Positions 1 to 9,132 of a DNA stretch of 64,000 bases are shown one piece after another. Location: contig LJKL01000016.1 of NCBI GenBank assembly GCA_001421175.1, positions 124,001 to 188,000 of the forward strand. Reading direction: 5' to 3'. Source of the DNA: Methanomassiliicoccales archaeon RumEn M2 (lineage in GTDB: Archaea > Thermoplasmatota > Thermoplasmata > Methanomassiliicoccales > Methanomethylophilaceae). Positions within the stretch are counted from its first letter, which is position 1. Every line of letters starts with the position of its first letter. The notes under the pieces are model-generated. The model saw only the letters and a program-made list of their open reading frames with translations, did no database searches and was not told the DNA's origin. The position numbers and the translations under genes are program-made.

Positions 1-178
1 GTCCGAGGAGCTTTCCGACGATGCCCTGGACAAGGTCATGCAGATACTCATATCCGTACGCGGGGAGCTGAGGAAAAGCAAACAGTACAAACTGGCTGAC
101 GATATACGTGACAGGCTGACGGATGCGGGTATCGTTCTTGAGGATACCGCGGACGGTGTGAAATGGAAGAGAGCCTAG
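1..178 (+). CDS. cysS: Cysteinyl-tRNA synthetase, C-terminal end (5' end outside window)
   Basis: The last 58 codons of a gene entering from the left, ending in TAG at 176-178. The translated tail (VRGELRKSKQYKLADDIRDRL, then GIVLEDT and a final WKR) matches the C-terminal anticodon-binding helical domain of class I cysteinyl-tRNA synthetase, which charges tRNA-Cys in the cytoplasm. The catalytic domain with HIGH and KMSKS lies outside, so only the tail can be judged. The next gene starts inside it, a 16-base overlap that suggests co-transcription. Confidence 0.85.
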   Translation, partial: SEELSDDALDKVMQILISVRGELRKSKQYKLADDIRDRLTDAGIVLEDTADGVKWKRA

Positions 179-1185
179 TCAGGAAGAAGGCGGAGCTCAT
201 ACTCGGAGGCGACGTGCGGATCCCCGAGGGATTCAGAGCCCCGTTCAGGATCTCCAAGTCCACCGCCGGCCCCGGGGCGGGTAAACGCGGCGTTGTCTTC
301 GCCTTCGGCGGCACAAGGGTGAAGAAAGGAATAGTGGATTCCGGCGGGGATTTCGAGCTCATCGTCAAAGAGGAAGGATACTCCCTTAACAGGAACGGGG
401 AGACCTTCATTGACAATGTGACGATCGAACCGGTGATCTTCCACGCCCCCGGTCAGGCCTTCTTCAATATGGACAACAGATGCATATTCCGCTGCATATA
501 TTGCAAGTCCCCGAACCTGGAGAACGGCAGCAGGGTCTCGGGAGAGAAGATGGCGTCCATGATCCGCGGCCTTCCGGAAGGCACCGGGATCGGCGGTATA
601 GCGATCACCAGCGGAGTGGCCGGCGGCATCGAGGAAACCGTGAGGGGCATGATCGAGTGCGTTTCGGTGCTGCACAAGGAATTCCCGAACCTGCCCATCG
701 GTGTCGAGCCGTATGTCAACGAAAAGAGCCAGATAGAGGCTTTCAGGAACGCGGGCGTATCTGAGATGAAGATAAACGTGGAAACGGCGAGGAAGGACAT
801 CTTCGACCTTGCATGCCCCGGGCTCGATCAGGATACTCTGTTGGAGATGCTGGAGCACTCCGTCTCGGTCTTCGGCAGAGGCAAAGTGGCATCCAACATA
901 ATCATCGGCCTCGGGGAGACGGACGGGGATGTGGAGGCGATGATGGAGAGACTGTGCGACATGGGCGTGGTTCCCGGGCTCAGACCTCTCAAAGCAGGCC
1001 CGGAAGAGCTCGTTCGGATATCCGGTATCCTGGGCGCACCCGCAGGCACGGACGCTGAGAGAGTGGTGAGCCTTGCGAAGACCCAGAAGAGGATCCTGGA
1101 GGAGCACGGACTTGATGTGTCCGGTTTCCGGACCATGTGCTTCGCATGCGGCTGCTGCGACCTGGTCCCTTTCAGGGACCTCTGA
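163..1185 (+). CDS. Radical SAM protein, biotin-synthase-related type
   Basis: A 340-residue protein with the radical SAM cluster motif C107-x3-C111-x2-C114 (CIFRCIYC), which binds a 4Fe-4S cluster and reductively cleaves S-adenosylmethionine. The barrel follows to about residue 300. A second Cys-rich tail near the C-terminus (CFACGCC) could hold an auxiliary cluster or metal. It resembles the archaeal biotin synthase-related radical SAM group (COG2516-like), whose substrate is unknown to me. The ATG at 163 overlaps the cysS stop by 16 bases. Its 3' end overlaps the convergent thiolase gene by 14 bases. I would not assign it to cofactor or methanogenesis-marker pathways from sequence alone. 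Confidence 0.75.
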   Translation: MEESLVRKKAELILGGDVRIPEGFRAPFRISKSTAGPGAGKRGVVFAFGGTRVKKGIVDSGGDFELIVKEEGYSLNRNGETFIDNVTIEPVIFHAPGQAFFNMDNRCIFRCIYCKSPNLENGSRVSGEKMASMIRGLPEGTGIGGIAITSGVAGGIEETVRGMIECVSVLHKEFPNLPIGVEPYVNEKSQIEAFRNAGVSEMKINVETARKDIFDLACPGLDQDTLLEMLEHSVSVFGRGKVASNIIIGLGETDGDVEAMMERLCDMGVVPGLRPLKAGPEELVRISGILGAPAGTDAERVVSLAKTQKRILEEHGLDVSGFRTMCFACGCCDLVPFRDL

Positions 1186-2137
1186 TCCTGCTGAGCATCC
1201 TCCCGGAAAGCTCGCAGGCTTTGCATTTGCTGCTAAGCGTCGACTCACCGCATTCGCATACCCTCATCTTGGAGGGACCGCGCCCCGCCTGGATCATGGG
1301 TCGGAGCTTATCGTAAGAGGACAGGATGCTGTGCCGCGTGCCCGGTGTCCTGGCCTCAAGTCCGTCTATGATGTCCCTGTACTCATTCCTGAGAGCGGCC
1401 TCCCAGTAAGGGCATATGCCGTCGTAGAAGGGTATGCCGGAAAGCATCGCATAAAGAAGGCTCTCCTTCTCAGGCAGGGTCCTCAGAGGATTGATCCGGG
1501 GTATCATGCCGGGCTGCACAATATTATGGGGACCCAGTCTTGCCAGTCTTTCAACGTCCCCTCTGACGAAGTTCATCATCACCGACTGAGCCATATCGTC
1601 CAGATTGTGGCCTGTGGCCAGGTATTTCGCCCCCACCTCCTTCGTTATCATGTTGAGGCACTTCCTGCGGAACACACCGCAGTATGTGCAGGGGCTCCCG
1701 GCGTCGGACAGGGGGGCGACCTGATCCATCGTGAGGCCGAAAACGTCGCTGAAGGAGATCTTGCGGAATTCTATCCCATTCTCTGCGCAGAATCTCTCGG
1801 CGATGTCTGCGCTCGGGGGCCTGTATCCGCCAATCCCCTCGTCCACCGTCACACAGCAGAGCTTTATCCCGTTCCTGCCGTCGAATACGGAGGCCATTAT
1901 GCTCAATAGGACCATGCTGTCCTTCCCGCCCGACACGGCCACGGCCACCTTGTCCCCGGCCCTGAGGTCCGCCTGGATCCTGATCTCCTTCTTGACCCTG
2001 CGCTCCACGTAGGACTTGAAGTGCCCTGTGCAAAGATGGGAGCCGTTGTATCTTATGTACGCAACGGCCGGGGAGCTGCAGTGATCGCATTCCATGACAG
2101 AGCTCACAAACCTCGCGGATAAAGGGGTTTCGGTCAT
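1172..2137 (-). CDS. ncsA: tRNA 2-thiolation PP-loop ATPase (NcsA/TtuA family)
   Basis: A 321-residue member of the TtcA/Ctu1/NcsA/TtuA family, which adenylates a tRNA uridine and replaces oxygen with sulfur (U34 or U54). Visible: an N-terminal zinc knuckle (C17-x2-C20, C36-x2-H39), the PP-loop SGGKDS at residues 69-74, the catalytic pair C150-x2-C153 (PCTYCG), and a C-terminal zinc ribbon (CECG then CKAC). These Cys pairs also match members with an Fe-S cluster. Its start overlaps the cdc6 stop (ATGA), so the two are probably translated from one message. U34 versus U54 specificity cannot be told here. Confidence 0.85.
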   Translation of the reverse strand: MTETPLSARFVSSVMECDHCSSPAVAYIRYNGSHLCTGHFKSYVERRVKKEIRIQADLRAGDKVAVAVSGGKDSMVLLSIMASVFDGRNGIKLCCVTVDEGIGGYRPPSADIAERFCAENGIEFRKISFSDVFGLTMDQVAPLSDAGSPCTYCGVFRRKCLNMITKEVGAKYLATGHNLDDMAQSVMMNFVRGDVERLARLGPHNIVQPGMIPRINPLRTLPEKESLLYAMLSGIPFYDGICPYWEAALRNEYRDIIDGLEARTPGTRHSILSSYDKLRPMIQAGRGPSKMRVCECGESTLSSKCKACELSGRMLSRIRGP

Positions 2138-3330
2138 GAGATATTGTAGAGCTTGGGAGGAAGGTCCGCATCCAATATGGCCTCTATTTTCTTCGAGAGC
2201 TCCTTGGAAGGTATGTCCGGCACGGATATGTATGATACCACGCCGCCTTTCTCCTCATCGGCCATCTTCTGCGTGGATATAAGCGCCAGATGATCCAGAT
2301 CCTTCAGATAGGACCAGAATTGGGTGTGCTTGCGCGGGGTGATACCGTACTCCTCGCAGACCACCCAGTATGTCTTCTCCGCCACTGCCGTGGAGACGTA
2401 GGACTGATCCTTTATCGACCGCGCCACAGCCAGAAGCGTTATGAGACGGTTCAGGTCAAGGACCTCGAGCTTGGATTCCGTTACCACAGAGTAGGTCTCG
2501 GCCTTCGCGGCCCTGACCTCCTCTGCCGTCACCACGCCGGCGGGCAGCATCTCGGCCTTCCTCGCCGACATGTCCAACAGCTCTATGGCATATCTCGCGT
2601 CCCCCCATTCCGAGGCTATGTCCGCTATGAGCTCGGCGGCATCATCCCTTATACCGTCCTCTCTGAGGGCCTCTTTCGCCCGGGCGCACACGATGGCCTT
2701 GAGCTCCCCGGACGTGTACTTCGGGAAGCGCACGGCATTCGATCTCTTGAAAGTGGATATGGACGCCTCGTCCAGCTTGTCCATTATGTACTCCTGGGAT
2801 ATGAGTATCAGTGACACTGAGGATTGTATGTTTATGCTCTCCTCGCTGAATCTGGACAGTTGGTATATCAGATCGACGGACCCCTTCTTCAGGAGAAGAT
2901 CGGCCTCATCGATGACTATCACCAGCTTCTTGCCTGATTTGGATATCTGCCCGTTGAGCGTCCTGAGCATCTCGGACGACGAGAAACCCCTGTCCGGGAA
3001 TCCGAGGTCGAAGTGCCTTACAAGATGCAGCAGTATCCCCGCCTCGGTGGACCTCTGCCTGCAGTTCACTATGATATAATCCACTGGCACATTGTTCTCT
3101 GCACCATAGCGCATCAGATCTGCGCAGAACCTCTTGGCCGTGGCCGTCTTACCGGTACCGACACTGCCTGAGAGGAATGCGGTCTCAGACCTTCCGCTCT
3201 CGATGACGGGACGAAAAAGCATCAGAAGCTGATCCATCTGGGCTTCCCTGTGGACAAGTTCCTTCGGAACGTACTCAAAGGACAGCTTCAGACTGTCCTT
3301 GATCACCACGGAGGCCTTCCGGGGGAACAT
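2134..3330 (-). CDS. cdc6: Orc1/Cdc6 replication initiator
   Basis: A 398-residue AAA+ ATPase of the archaeal Orc1/Cdc6 family, which binds origin repeats and loads the MCM helicase. Walker A is GSVGTGKT at residues 55-62 and Walker B is IVIDEAD around 138-144. The C-terminal third has the helical lid and winged-helix region expected for origin DNA binding. The N-terminus (VPKELVHRE) is the usual family entry. It lies directly after the NIF3-like gene and overlaps ncsA by four bases. In archaea an origin often lies beside cdc6, but I see no clear origin recognition repeats in the short flanks here. Confidence 0.9.
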   Translation of the reverse strand: MFPRKASVVIKDSLKLSFEYVPKELVHREAQMDQLLMLFRPVIESGRSETAFLSGSVGTGKTATAKRFCADLMRYGAENNVPVDYIIVNCRQRSTEAGILLHLVRHFDLGFPDRGFSSSEMLRTLNGQISKSGKKLVIVIDEADLLLKKGSVDLIYQLSRFSEESINIQSSVSLILISQEYIMDKLDEASISTFKRSNAVRFPKYTSGELKAIVCARAKEALREDGIRDDAAELIADIASEWGDARYAIELLDMSARKAEMLPAGVVTAEEVRAAKAETYSVVTESKLEVLDLNRLITLLAVARSIKDQSYVSTAVAEKTYWVVCEEYGITPRKHTQFWSYLKDLDHLALISTQKMADEEKGGVVSYISVPDIPSKELSKKIEAILDADLPPKLYNIS

Positions 3331-3331
3331 A

Positions 3332-4282
3332 TCAGTTCCTGCTGACCCTTATGAGGCCTGAGAACGGGACCGTCTCGATGCCCTTCTTCTCCCAGACATC
3401 CGCGATGATGTTGATCCCCAGGGAATCCGATGCCATATGCCCCGAGATCACCAGGTTCACGTTATGCTTCTTGGCCTCGTCGATATGATTGTCCGGGAAA
3501 TGCATCCCGACTATGGTGCCGACCCCTGCCTGGGACATCTTCTCATAGACCTCCTTCGGCCCGGATGTCCCGCCCGTCATCTTGAATATCACCTTTCCGC
3601 AGCGGCCGTTGGGATCCCCGCATATGATCTTCGGAGGCGAGTTCTGCTCCGCGGCTATCCTGAACTCCGGCTCTTCCATGAGCCGGTCGATTATCTCCTT
3701 GAGACGTTTCGGCTCCTCTTTCGAGAACTTCTTCTCCAGAAAGCTCTGAACGCAGTTGTCTGCAGGGGTATGGATGTTCATTATCGGCATGCCCAGCAAC
3801 CTTCCGGCATCCACGGACTGGTTGTAGTTGGATCCCATGACATTCCTGAGGACCTCCTTCATCCGGGGGGCCATTATCCCTTCCGCCACGTTTATGGGCA
3901 TCCCGGCATCGTGATACATGTCCGTCTGCATCCACATGACCTCAGGGAACGGCGTCTTGGCAAGACCCAGGGGGTGATGGCCTACGACGGCGTCGATACG
4001 CTCCCCCTTCTCCCTGAGCCTGTCAGCCAGGACCATCTCGCCCGTGCCGATGTCTATGCCCCATAGTATCCTGCTGACCTCCGCATCCCCGTCTCCCCAC
4101 GAGAATCTGGAATCAGCATAGGGGTTCCAGAGCCTTTCCTCATCGAAGTGCCTTTTTGCCTTTTTCGCCTCTTCCCGGGCATCCTTGGCCTCCTTAAGGA
4201 CCCTGTCGATCTCCTCTTTGGACCGGGGGTCGTGCTTGATCCCCGTCTTTATGGCCAACTCATATGCCTGACTGAGCTTCAT
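3332..4282 (-). CDS. NIF3-like (DUF34) metal-binding protein
   Basis: About 316 residues from the ATG at 4282. That start is preferred over the upstream ATG at 4336 because family members begin with a sequence like MKLSQAYELAIKTGI. The GHHPLG segment and a later GMHFP/SGH region carry the His residues expected of the NIF3/DUF34 dinuclear metal site. The N-terminal Lys/Glu-rich stretch is probably a coiled coil. The family is conserved across life, but its biochemical role is unsettled. The gene is divergent from rfcS and its stop lies one base upstream of the cdc6 start, suggesting a three-gene operon with cdc6 and ncsA. Confidence 0.8.
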   Translation of the reverse strand: MKLSQAYELAIKTGIKHDPRSKEEIDRVLKEAKDAREEAKKAKRHFDEERLWNPYADSRFSWGDGDAEVSRILWGIDIGTGEMVLADRLREKGERIDAVVGHHPLGLAKTPFPEVMWMQTDMYHDAGMPINVAEGIMAPRMKEVLRNVMGSNYNQSVDAGRLLGMPIMNIHTPADNCVQSFLEKKFSKEEPKRLKEIIDRLMEEPEFRIAAEQNSPPKIICGDPNGRCGKVIFKMTGGTSGPKEVYEKMSQAGVGTIVGMHFPDNHIDEAKKHNVNLVISGHMASDSLGINIIADVWEKKGIETVPFSGLIRVSRN

Positions 4283-4375
4283 GGCACCAGGTATGGTTTT
4301 GTGATTGATAAACGTGTATGCGCTTTCGGGGAACATTTATCACTTGGAACCAGGTTAGGGAGGATGCGGATCCCG

Positions 4376-5335
4376 ATGAATGAGATTTGGACTGAAAAAT
4401 ACAGGCCCAAGGCCCTCAGCGAGGTCGTGGGACAGAAGCACGTCACCGAAAGGCTAGAAGCTTACGTCAGGACGAGGAACATGCCCCATCTGCTGTTCAC
4501 CGGCCCCGCGGGAACAGGGAAAACCACCTGCGCTCTGGCACTGGCAAGGGAGCTTTACAGCGACTCCTGGAAGGGGAACTTCATGGAGCTGAACGCCTCC
4601 GATGAGAGGGGGATAGACGTCGTCAGAGGGAAGATAAAGGAATTCGCCAGGACCGCCCCCCTCGGAGGAGCGGAATTCAAGATCATATTCATGGATGAGG
4701 CCGATGCTCTGACCACGGATGCTCAGGCCGCATTGAGAAGAACGATGGAGAAATACTCCCGCATATGCCGTTTCGTCCTCTCCTGCAATTATGCTTCTAA
4801 GATAATCGATCCCATACAATCCAGATGCGCGGTGTTCAGATTCAAGCCTCTGACCCAGGAGGATGTGAAGGGCTTCTTGGAGAGGGTGATAGCATTCGAG
4901 AGCGTCAAGATCGTCCCTGAGGCTGTCGACGGCCTTGTGCACGTGGCACGCGGTGACATGAGGCGGGCCGTGAACTCCCTGCAGGTTGCGGCCTCCATGG
5001 GGAAGTTGATCGATATGGACACCATCTATCAGACTGTGGGGATAGCGAACCCGGAAGAGGTGAAGAATATGCTGGAGACTGCCATATCCGGTAATTTCAT
5101 CGGAGCCCGGGAAATGCTGGATGAGATAATGATAAGCTATGGCCTATCGGGTCAGGACATAATAAAGCAGGTCCACGGCTCCTTCTTCGAACTGGGCATA
5201 AGCGACAGCGACAAGGTGCGCCTCATGGACAAGACCGGGGAGATCGAGTTCCGCATAATAGAGGGCAGCAACGAGCGCATACAGCTGGAAGCCCTGCTGG
5301 CCTATCTCGTGATGGTCGGCGGGAACAACAGATGA
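4376..5335 (+). CDS. rfcS: Replication factor C small subunit
   Basis: A 319-residue clamp-loader ATPase. It opens the PCNA ring and loads it on primed DNA with RfcL. The start at 4376 gives the family N-terminus MNEIWTEKYRP; an in-frame ATG at 4364 is also possible, with an AGGGAGG ribosome site just upstream. Walker A is GPAGTGKT (residues 43-50), Walker B is FMDEAD, and the SRC arginine-finger motif appears as QSRC. Length and motif order are normal. It is divergent from the NIF3-cdc6-ncsA operon, so DNA replication genes flank a shared promoter region. RfcL is not in the window. Confidence 0.93.
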   Translation: MNEIWTEKYRPKALSEVVGQKHVTERLEAYVRTRNMPHLLFTGPAGTGKTTCALALARELYSDSWKGNFMELNASDERGIDVVRGKIKEFARTAPLGGAEFKIIFMDEADALTTDAQAALRRTMEKYSRICRFVLSCNYASKIIDPIQSRCAVFRFKPLTQEDVKGFLERVIAFESVKIVPEAVDGLVHVARGDMRRAVNSLQVAASMGKLIDMDTIYQTVGIANPEEVKNMLETAISGNFIGAREMLDEIMISYGLSGQDIIKQVHGSFFELGISDSDKVRLMDKTGEIEFRIIEGSNERIQLEALLAYLVMVGGNNR

Positions 5336-5336
5336 T

Positions 5337-6569
5337 TCAGTAACGGTTATCGAATATCCTGTTGGATTTCTTCTCGCTTCTGGGCAGATCCCCCATAGGC
5401 ACTGCCTTGGCCACTATGGTGAGCCCGACCCGTGACTTGAACATGTCGCACACGGCGCCCTCCAGCTTCTCCTTCTCCCCTGCAGGCAGTTTCGTCTCGA
5501 AGAAAACGGTCATTATATCCCTGCCGTTGAGGTGGTCTATCATCACCTGATATTCGCTGCTGGCACCTTCCGCCTCGCTTATGATCTCGTCTATCTGGCC
5601 CGGGAATATGTTGACCCCTTTCACCTTGACCATGTCATCGGTGCGGCCTATGAGAGTGGCTATCCTCGGGAACTCCGAACCGCATTCGCATCTGCCGGGT
5701 ATTATCCTGCTCAGATCGTGGGTCCTGTACCTTATGAGGGGCGCCCCCTGCTTGCGCAGAGTGGTTATGACTATCTCTCCCGTCTCCCCGTCCGGAACGT
5801 TCTTCCCGGTCTTGGGGTCTATTATCTCTATGTAGATGAAATCGCTCCAATAGTGTATGCCGCTGTCACAGTCGCAGCTTATTCCGACGCCGGGGCCGTA
5901 TATTTCCGTCAGCCCGTATATGTCGTAGAGCTTGACGCCCAGCTCCGATGCGATCCTTTTGCGCATCTTGTCGCCCCAGCGCTCAGACCCTATGAGGGCC
6001 CTTCTAAGACGGATGCTCTCCTTCACACCCCTCTTCTCTATCTCCTCGGCCAATAGGAGCGCGTAAGAGGACGTTGCGCACAGAACCGTTGATCTCAGGT
6101 CCTGCATCATCCTGATCTGCTTATCCGTATTGCCGGGGCCCATGGGTATCACCATGGCGCCGAGCCTCTCCGCCCCCGCCTGGAAACCCACACCTGCCGT
6201 CCACAGGCCGTAGCCGGGAGTGACATGGACTCTGTCCATATCGGTGACGCCGGCCATTCGGTAGCATCTTTCGAACATCTCCGACCAGTCATCCACATCC
6301 TGCTTCGTGTAAGGTATTATCACCGGAGTGCCTGTGGTGCCGGACGAGGAGTGTATCCTCACGACGTCCTTCTCCGGGACGGCCTGCAGCCCAAGGGGGT
6401 ATGCATCCCTCAGCTCATGCTTGTCCGTCATGGGAAGCTTGCGGAAGTCCTCCCAGGTCTTCACGGCACTGAGGTCCAGGTCCCTGTATTTCTCCCTGTA
6501 GAACGGGCTTCTCTCCTTCAGGTCAGAAAGCCCTGCCAGGATCATCCGCAATTGATCGTCGTTCGTCAT
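5337..6569 (-). CDS. Phenylacetate-CoA ligase family AMP-forming acyl-CoA ligase
   Basis: A 410-residue adenylate-forming enzyme of the PaaK family, which activates aryl-acetic acids with ATP and CoA. The AMP-binding P-loop is HSSSGTTGTP (residues about 72-81). The later GLTEIYGPG and YRTHDLSRI segments fit the family's ATP and hinge regions. The C-terminal mini-domain ends in SNRIFDNRY. In archaea such ligases often act with 2-oxoacid:ferredoxin oxidoreductases in aromatic amino-acid metabolism, but no such gene is adjacent, so the substrate is open. It is convergent with rfcS with no space between them. Confidence 0.85.
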   Translation of the reverse strand: MTNDDQLRMILAGLSDLKERSPFYREKYRDLDLSAVKTWEDFRKLPMTDKHELRDAYPLGLQAVPEKDVVRIHSSSGTTGTPVIIPYTKQDVDDWSEMFERCYRMAGVTDMDRVHVTPGYGLWTAGVGFQAGAERLGAMVIPMGPGNTDKQIRMMQDLRSTVLCATSSYALLLAEEIEKRGVKESIRLRRALIGSERWGDKMRKRIASELGVKLYDIYGLTEIYGPGVGISCDCDSGIHYWSDFIYIEIIDPKTGKNVPDGETGEIVITTLRKQGAPLIRYRTHDLSRIIPGRCECGSEFPRIATLIGRTDDMVKVKGVNIFPGQIDEIISEAEGASSEYQVMIDHLNGRDIMTVFFETKLPAGEKEKLEGAVCDMFKSRVGLTIVAKAVPMGDLPRSEKKSNRIFDNRY

Positions 6570-6643
6570 AACGCATCCTCACGGCGATAGGTCGGATACT
6601 ATTTAACATTGTACTAAAAATATTCAACAATGTACAATATAGT

Positions 6644-7618
6644 TCATTTTCTGAATCTTGAGAAGAAACCTCTCTTTTTCTTCGGCGAATCAGGATTCGT
6701 GTCGGAGATGCTCGATATCGAGATACGGGACCTGGACAGCAGATCCGGGGTGTTGAGCTGAACGAACTCCTCTTCTTCCTCCTTGCCGTCATCCCACATC
6801 ACGTTATCCTTGGATGTGAGATCTATGAGGTATTCCTTAGCCTCCGAATTACCCTTCCTTGACGCGGTGGACAGGTACTTTATGGCCGTGCTCTTGTCCT
6901 TCTCAACGCCCTTGCCCTCAGCATACATCTTCCCCAGCATGTAATCGCAGCCGTCATGGCCTCTCTCCGCACCGTTCCTGAACGATCTGGCTGCGGCCAT
7001 GAAATTCTGGGGGATGCCCTTTCCCCTGTAATACAGCAGACCCAGTTTGTAATCCCCGTCCGGATAGCCTGCATCGGATGCCTGCCTGTATAGCTTCATG
7101 GCCTTGTGGAAATCCGCATTGGCCCCTCCGGAGATTAGCATCATATCCGCCTTGGCAACCCTTGCCTCCGGGAGCCCTCTGTCCGAGGCCTGGGCGTACC
7201 ATCTGAGAGCCTCGTTGGGGTCCTTGTTCACGCCGTATCCGTACTCGTGCATCCTCCCGATCTGCATCTGGGCCTGGGAGTATCCCAGCTCTGCTGCCAT
7301 CAGCAGCCAGGAATAAGCCTCGTTCCTGTCCTGCTCCACGCCCTTGCCGTCGAAATACGCCATCCCAACCTCATGCATCGCAGAGTCCATTCCCTTATCG
7401 GCGGCCTTCTTGAACCACTCGAGCGCTTCCACGTAATCCCTCTCTGCGATATACCCCTCGCTCAGGATCACACCGTACTCGGTCTCCGCATCAGGATGGC
7501 CTGACTCGGCAGAGTACTTCATGAGCTCCACTGCCTCGCCCTGCTTATCAGGATCGTTCATCAGCTCTAACGACCTCTTGTAAGTGAGCACGGGGTCCAT
7601 TCCCTCGTGAGGGCTCAT
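6644..7618 (-). CDS. Sel1-repeat protein
   Basis: About 324 residues from the ATG at 7618, which overlaps the upstream DnaK-like stop as ATGA and is preceded by a GGTGGTG ribosome site. Nearly the whole protein is Sel1-like tetratricopeptide repeats of about 36 residues (for example AMHEVGMAYFDGKGVEQD and AQMQIGRMHEYGYGVNKD), about seven in tandem, forming a helical scaffold for protein contacts. The last 60 residues are acidic, then basic (KKKRGFFSRFRK). No signal peptide. Translational coupling to an Hsp70-like protein suggests the two work together; the client is unknown. Confidence 0.85.
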   Translation of the reverse strand: MSPHEGMDPVLTYKRSLELMNDPDKQGEAVELMKYSAESGHPDAETEYGVILSEGYIAERDYVEALEWFKKAADKGMDSAMHEVGMAYFDGKGVEQDRNEAYSWLLMAAELGYSQAQMQIGRMHEYGYGVNKDPNEALRWYAQASDRGLPEARVAKADMMLISGGANADFHKAMKLYRQASDAGYPDGDYKLGLLYYRGKGIPQNFMAAARSFRNGAERGHDGCDYMLGKMYAEGKGVEKDKSTAIKYLSTASRKGNSEAKEYLIDLTSKDNVMWDDGKEEEEEFVQLNTPDLLSRSRISISSISDTNPDSPKKKRGFFSRFRK

Positions 7619-9117
7619 ATCACGTTCACCACCTTCTTCTTCGACTGCATTATCTGCGCCGGGAGCATGTTCATGCCGTTGCTCATATCGCACTCGATCA
7701 CATGCCCGTTGCACTCAACGAACATCTGTATCAATCCGTTGACGTCCGCAGCGAAGCGCACGTTTATCTTGGTCCTGCCCCGGGAGATCTTCCCCGGAAG
7801 GGGGATCTCGAACCTTTTTATCATGAAGCCGTACGGCAATCCTGTGTAGTAGGTCCCGGGATTCGCCTTCGTCTCATAGACCTCCAACTCCAATGTCTTC
7901 TGATCGTCCCTCTTCGGTCTGAAGACGGCTTCGGGCGTTATGGGAAGAGGGGTGCTCCTGAAGACCACGTTGTATATCGTCTCATTACCGTCCACGCCTG
8001 CCTTTATTCCCAGCGTTTTGCTGAGAACGGGCTCCACGACGATATTCCCGTCGGAGAAGACGGAATCCGCATACAGCGCAGAGCCTTTGGCCATGGACGT
8101 GAACGGCTCATATATGTCAGTCCTGACGGTCGGAAGAGCATCATCCACATAGCGCATCATGGCTGAGATCTGAGACTCCCCCCCGGTCATGACCACCTTT
8201 GAGATGTCCCTCTCGCGGAGACCTGCGGACCTTACGGCGTTCAGCATCATCGTCGTCAGACGAAGGTTCAGCTCATGGGTGGCATCCTCGAACTCCTCAC
8301 GCCTGACCGTATAGGTCACAGGCATCCCGTTGATGTTTATCGTATCCGTCACCCGGTTGCGGACGGTCAGAAGCTCCTTGACACGTCTGGCCTCTGCGGC
8401 TATATCCCGCCTCATCTTGCTGTTGCGGTCAGCCTCCTTCTGCGTCATGCCGTACGCATCTATGATCTTCCTCTGGATTATGTTGGCGAGATGAAGATTC
8501 CAGTCCTTCCCTCCGAGATTCCTGCTGCCCTCGTTCGCCAAAACGCTGAACTTGTTGTTGCTGACCTTTATGACGGATGCATCGAAGGTCCCGCCCCCCA
8601 GGTCGAATATTATCAGGTTGCCCTCCCTGAACCTGTTCTCCCTGCAGTAGGATATGCAGGCGGCCGTGGGCTCGTTGATCAGCTCTATTGCCTCCAATCC
8701 GGCTATCCTCCCGGCCTGGATGGTGGCCTGTCTCTCGGGAACGCCGTAGTCTCCGGGGACAGAGAGTACGGCCTTGGTAGGCATTGCTCCGTGATTCGCC
8801 TCGAAGCGCAGGAGCATCTTCCTGAGCACCAGGGCGGACATCTCAGTCGGAGTATACGTGGAGCTCATTATGGTCCTGGTGTACTTTGTTCCCATCTGCC
8901 TCTTGAAGCCTGACGAGAAGTTGCTGTACCCCTCTATGCGTGCCTGCGCCTCCGCCTTGGAACCGATGATCTTCCCCATATCGGTGAAGAGGATGGAGGA
9001 CGGTACCACGACGGACCCGTCCTGCCCCTTGTCCACCTCCGGGTCCCCATTGCCGTCAAGGTAGGCCAATACGGAATTTATCGTGCCCAGATCTATGCCT
9101 ACGCAATAGTCATCCAC
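7615..9117 (-). CDS. DnaK-like Hsp70 family ATPase, short form
   Basis: 500 residues against about 610-640 for true DnaK. The nucleotide-binding domain is complete: phosphate-1 GIDLGTINS (7-15), phosphate-2 FDLGGGTFD (171-179) and the adenosine motif VVMTGGESQ (308-316). After about residue 375 there is a beta-rich substrate-binding-like region, but the helical lid and disordered tail are missing. No dnaJ or grpE lies nearby. It forms a translationally coupled pair with the Sel1 gene downstream. It is therefore more likely a specialised Hsp70 relative than the housekeeping chaperone. Confidence 0.85.
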   Translation of the reverse strand: MDDYCVGIDLGTINSVLAYLDGNGDPEVDKGQDGSVVVPSSILFTDMGKIIGSKAEAQARIEGYSNFSSGFKRQMGTKYTRTIMSSTYTPTEMSALVLRKMLLRFEANHGAMPTKAVLSVPGDYGVPERQATIQAGRIAGLEAIELINEPTAACISYCRENRFREGNLIIFDLGGGTFDASVIKVSNNKFSVLANEGSRNLGGKDWNLHLANIIQRKIIDAYGMTQKEADRNSKMRRDIAAEARRVKELLTVRNRVTDTININGMPVTYTVRREEFEDATHELNLRLTTMMLNAVRSAGLRERDISKVVMTGGESQISAMMRYVDDALPTVRTDIYEPFTSMAKGSALYADSVFSDGNIVVEPVLSKTLGIKAGVDGNETIYNVVFRSTPLPITPEAVFRPKRDDQKTLELEVYETKANPGTYYTGLPYGFMIKRFEIPLPGKISRGRTKINVRFAADVNGLIQMFVECNGHVIECDMSNGMNMLPAQIMQSKKKVVNVI

Positions 9118-9132
9118 GGCTTCCCCTCCGGC

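Noticed and set aside
175-1248. Long minus-strand frame opposite the radical SAM gene
   Set aside because: Composition is that of an antisense shadow; the plus-strand protein has clear motifs.
3331-4375. Replication origin next to cdc6
   Set aside because: cdc6 is in an operon with no AT-rich intergenic space beside it, and I found no long inverted recognition repeats; the 93-base gap before rfcS is too plain to call.
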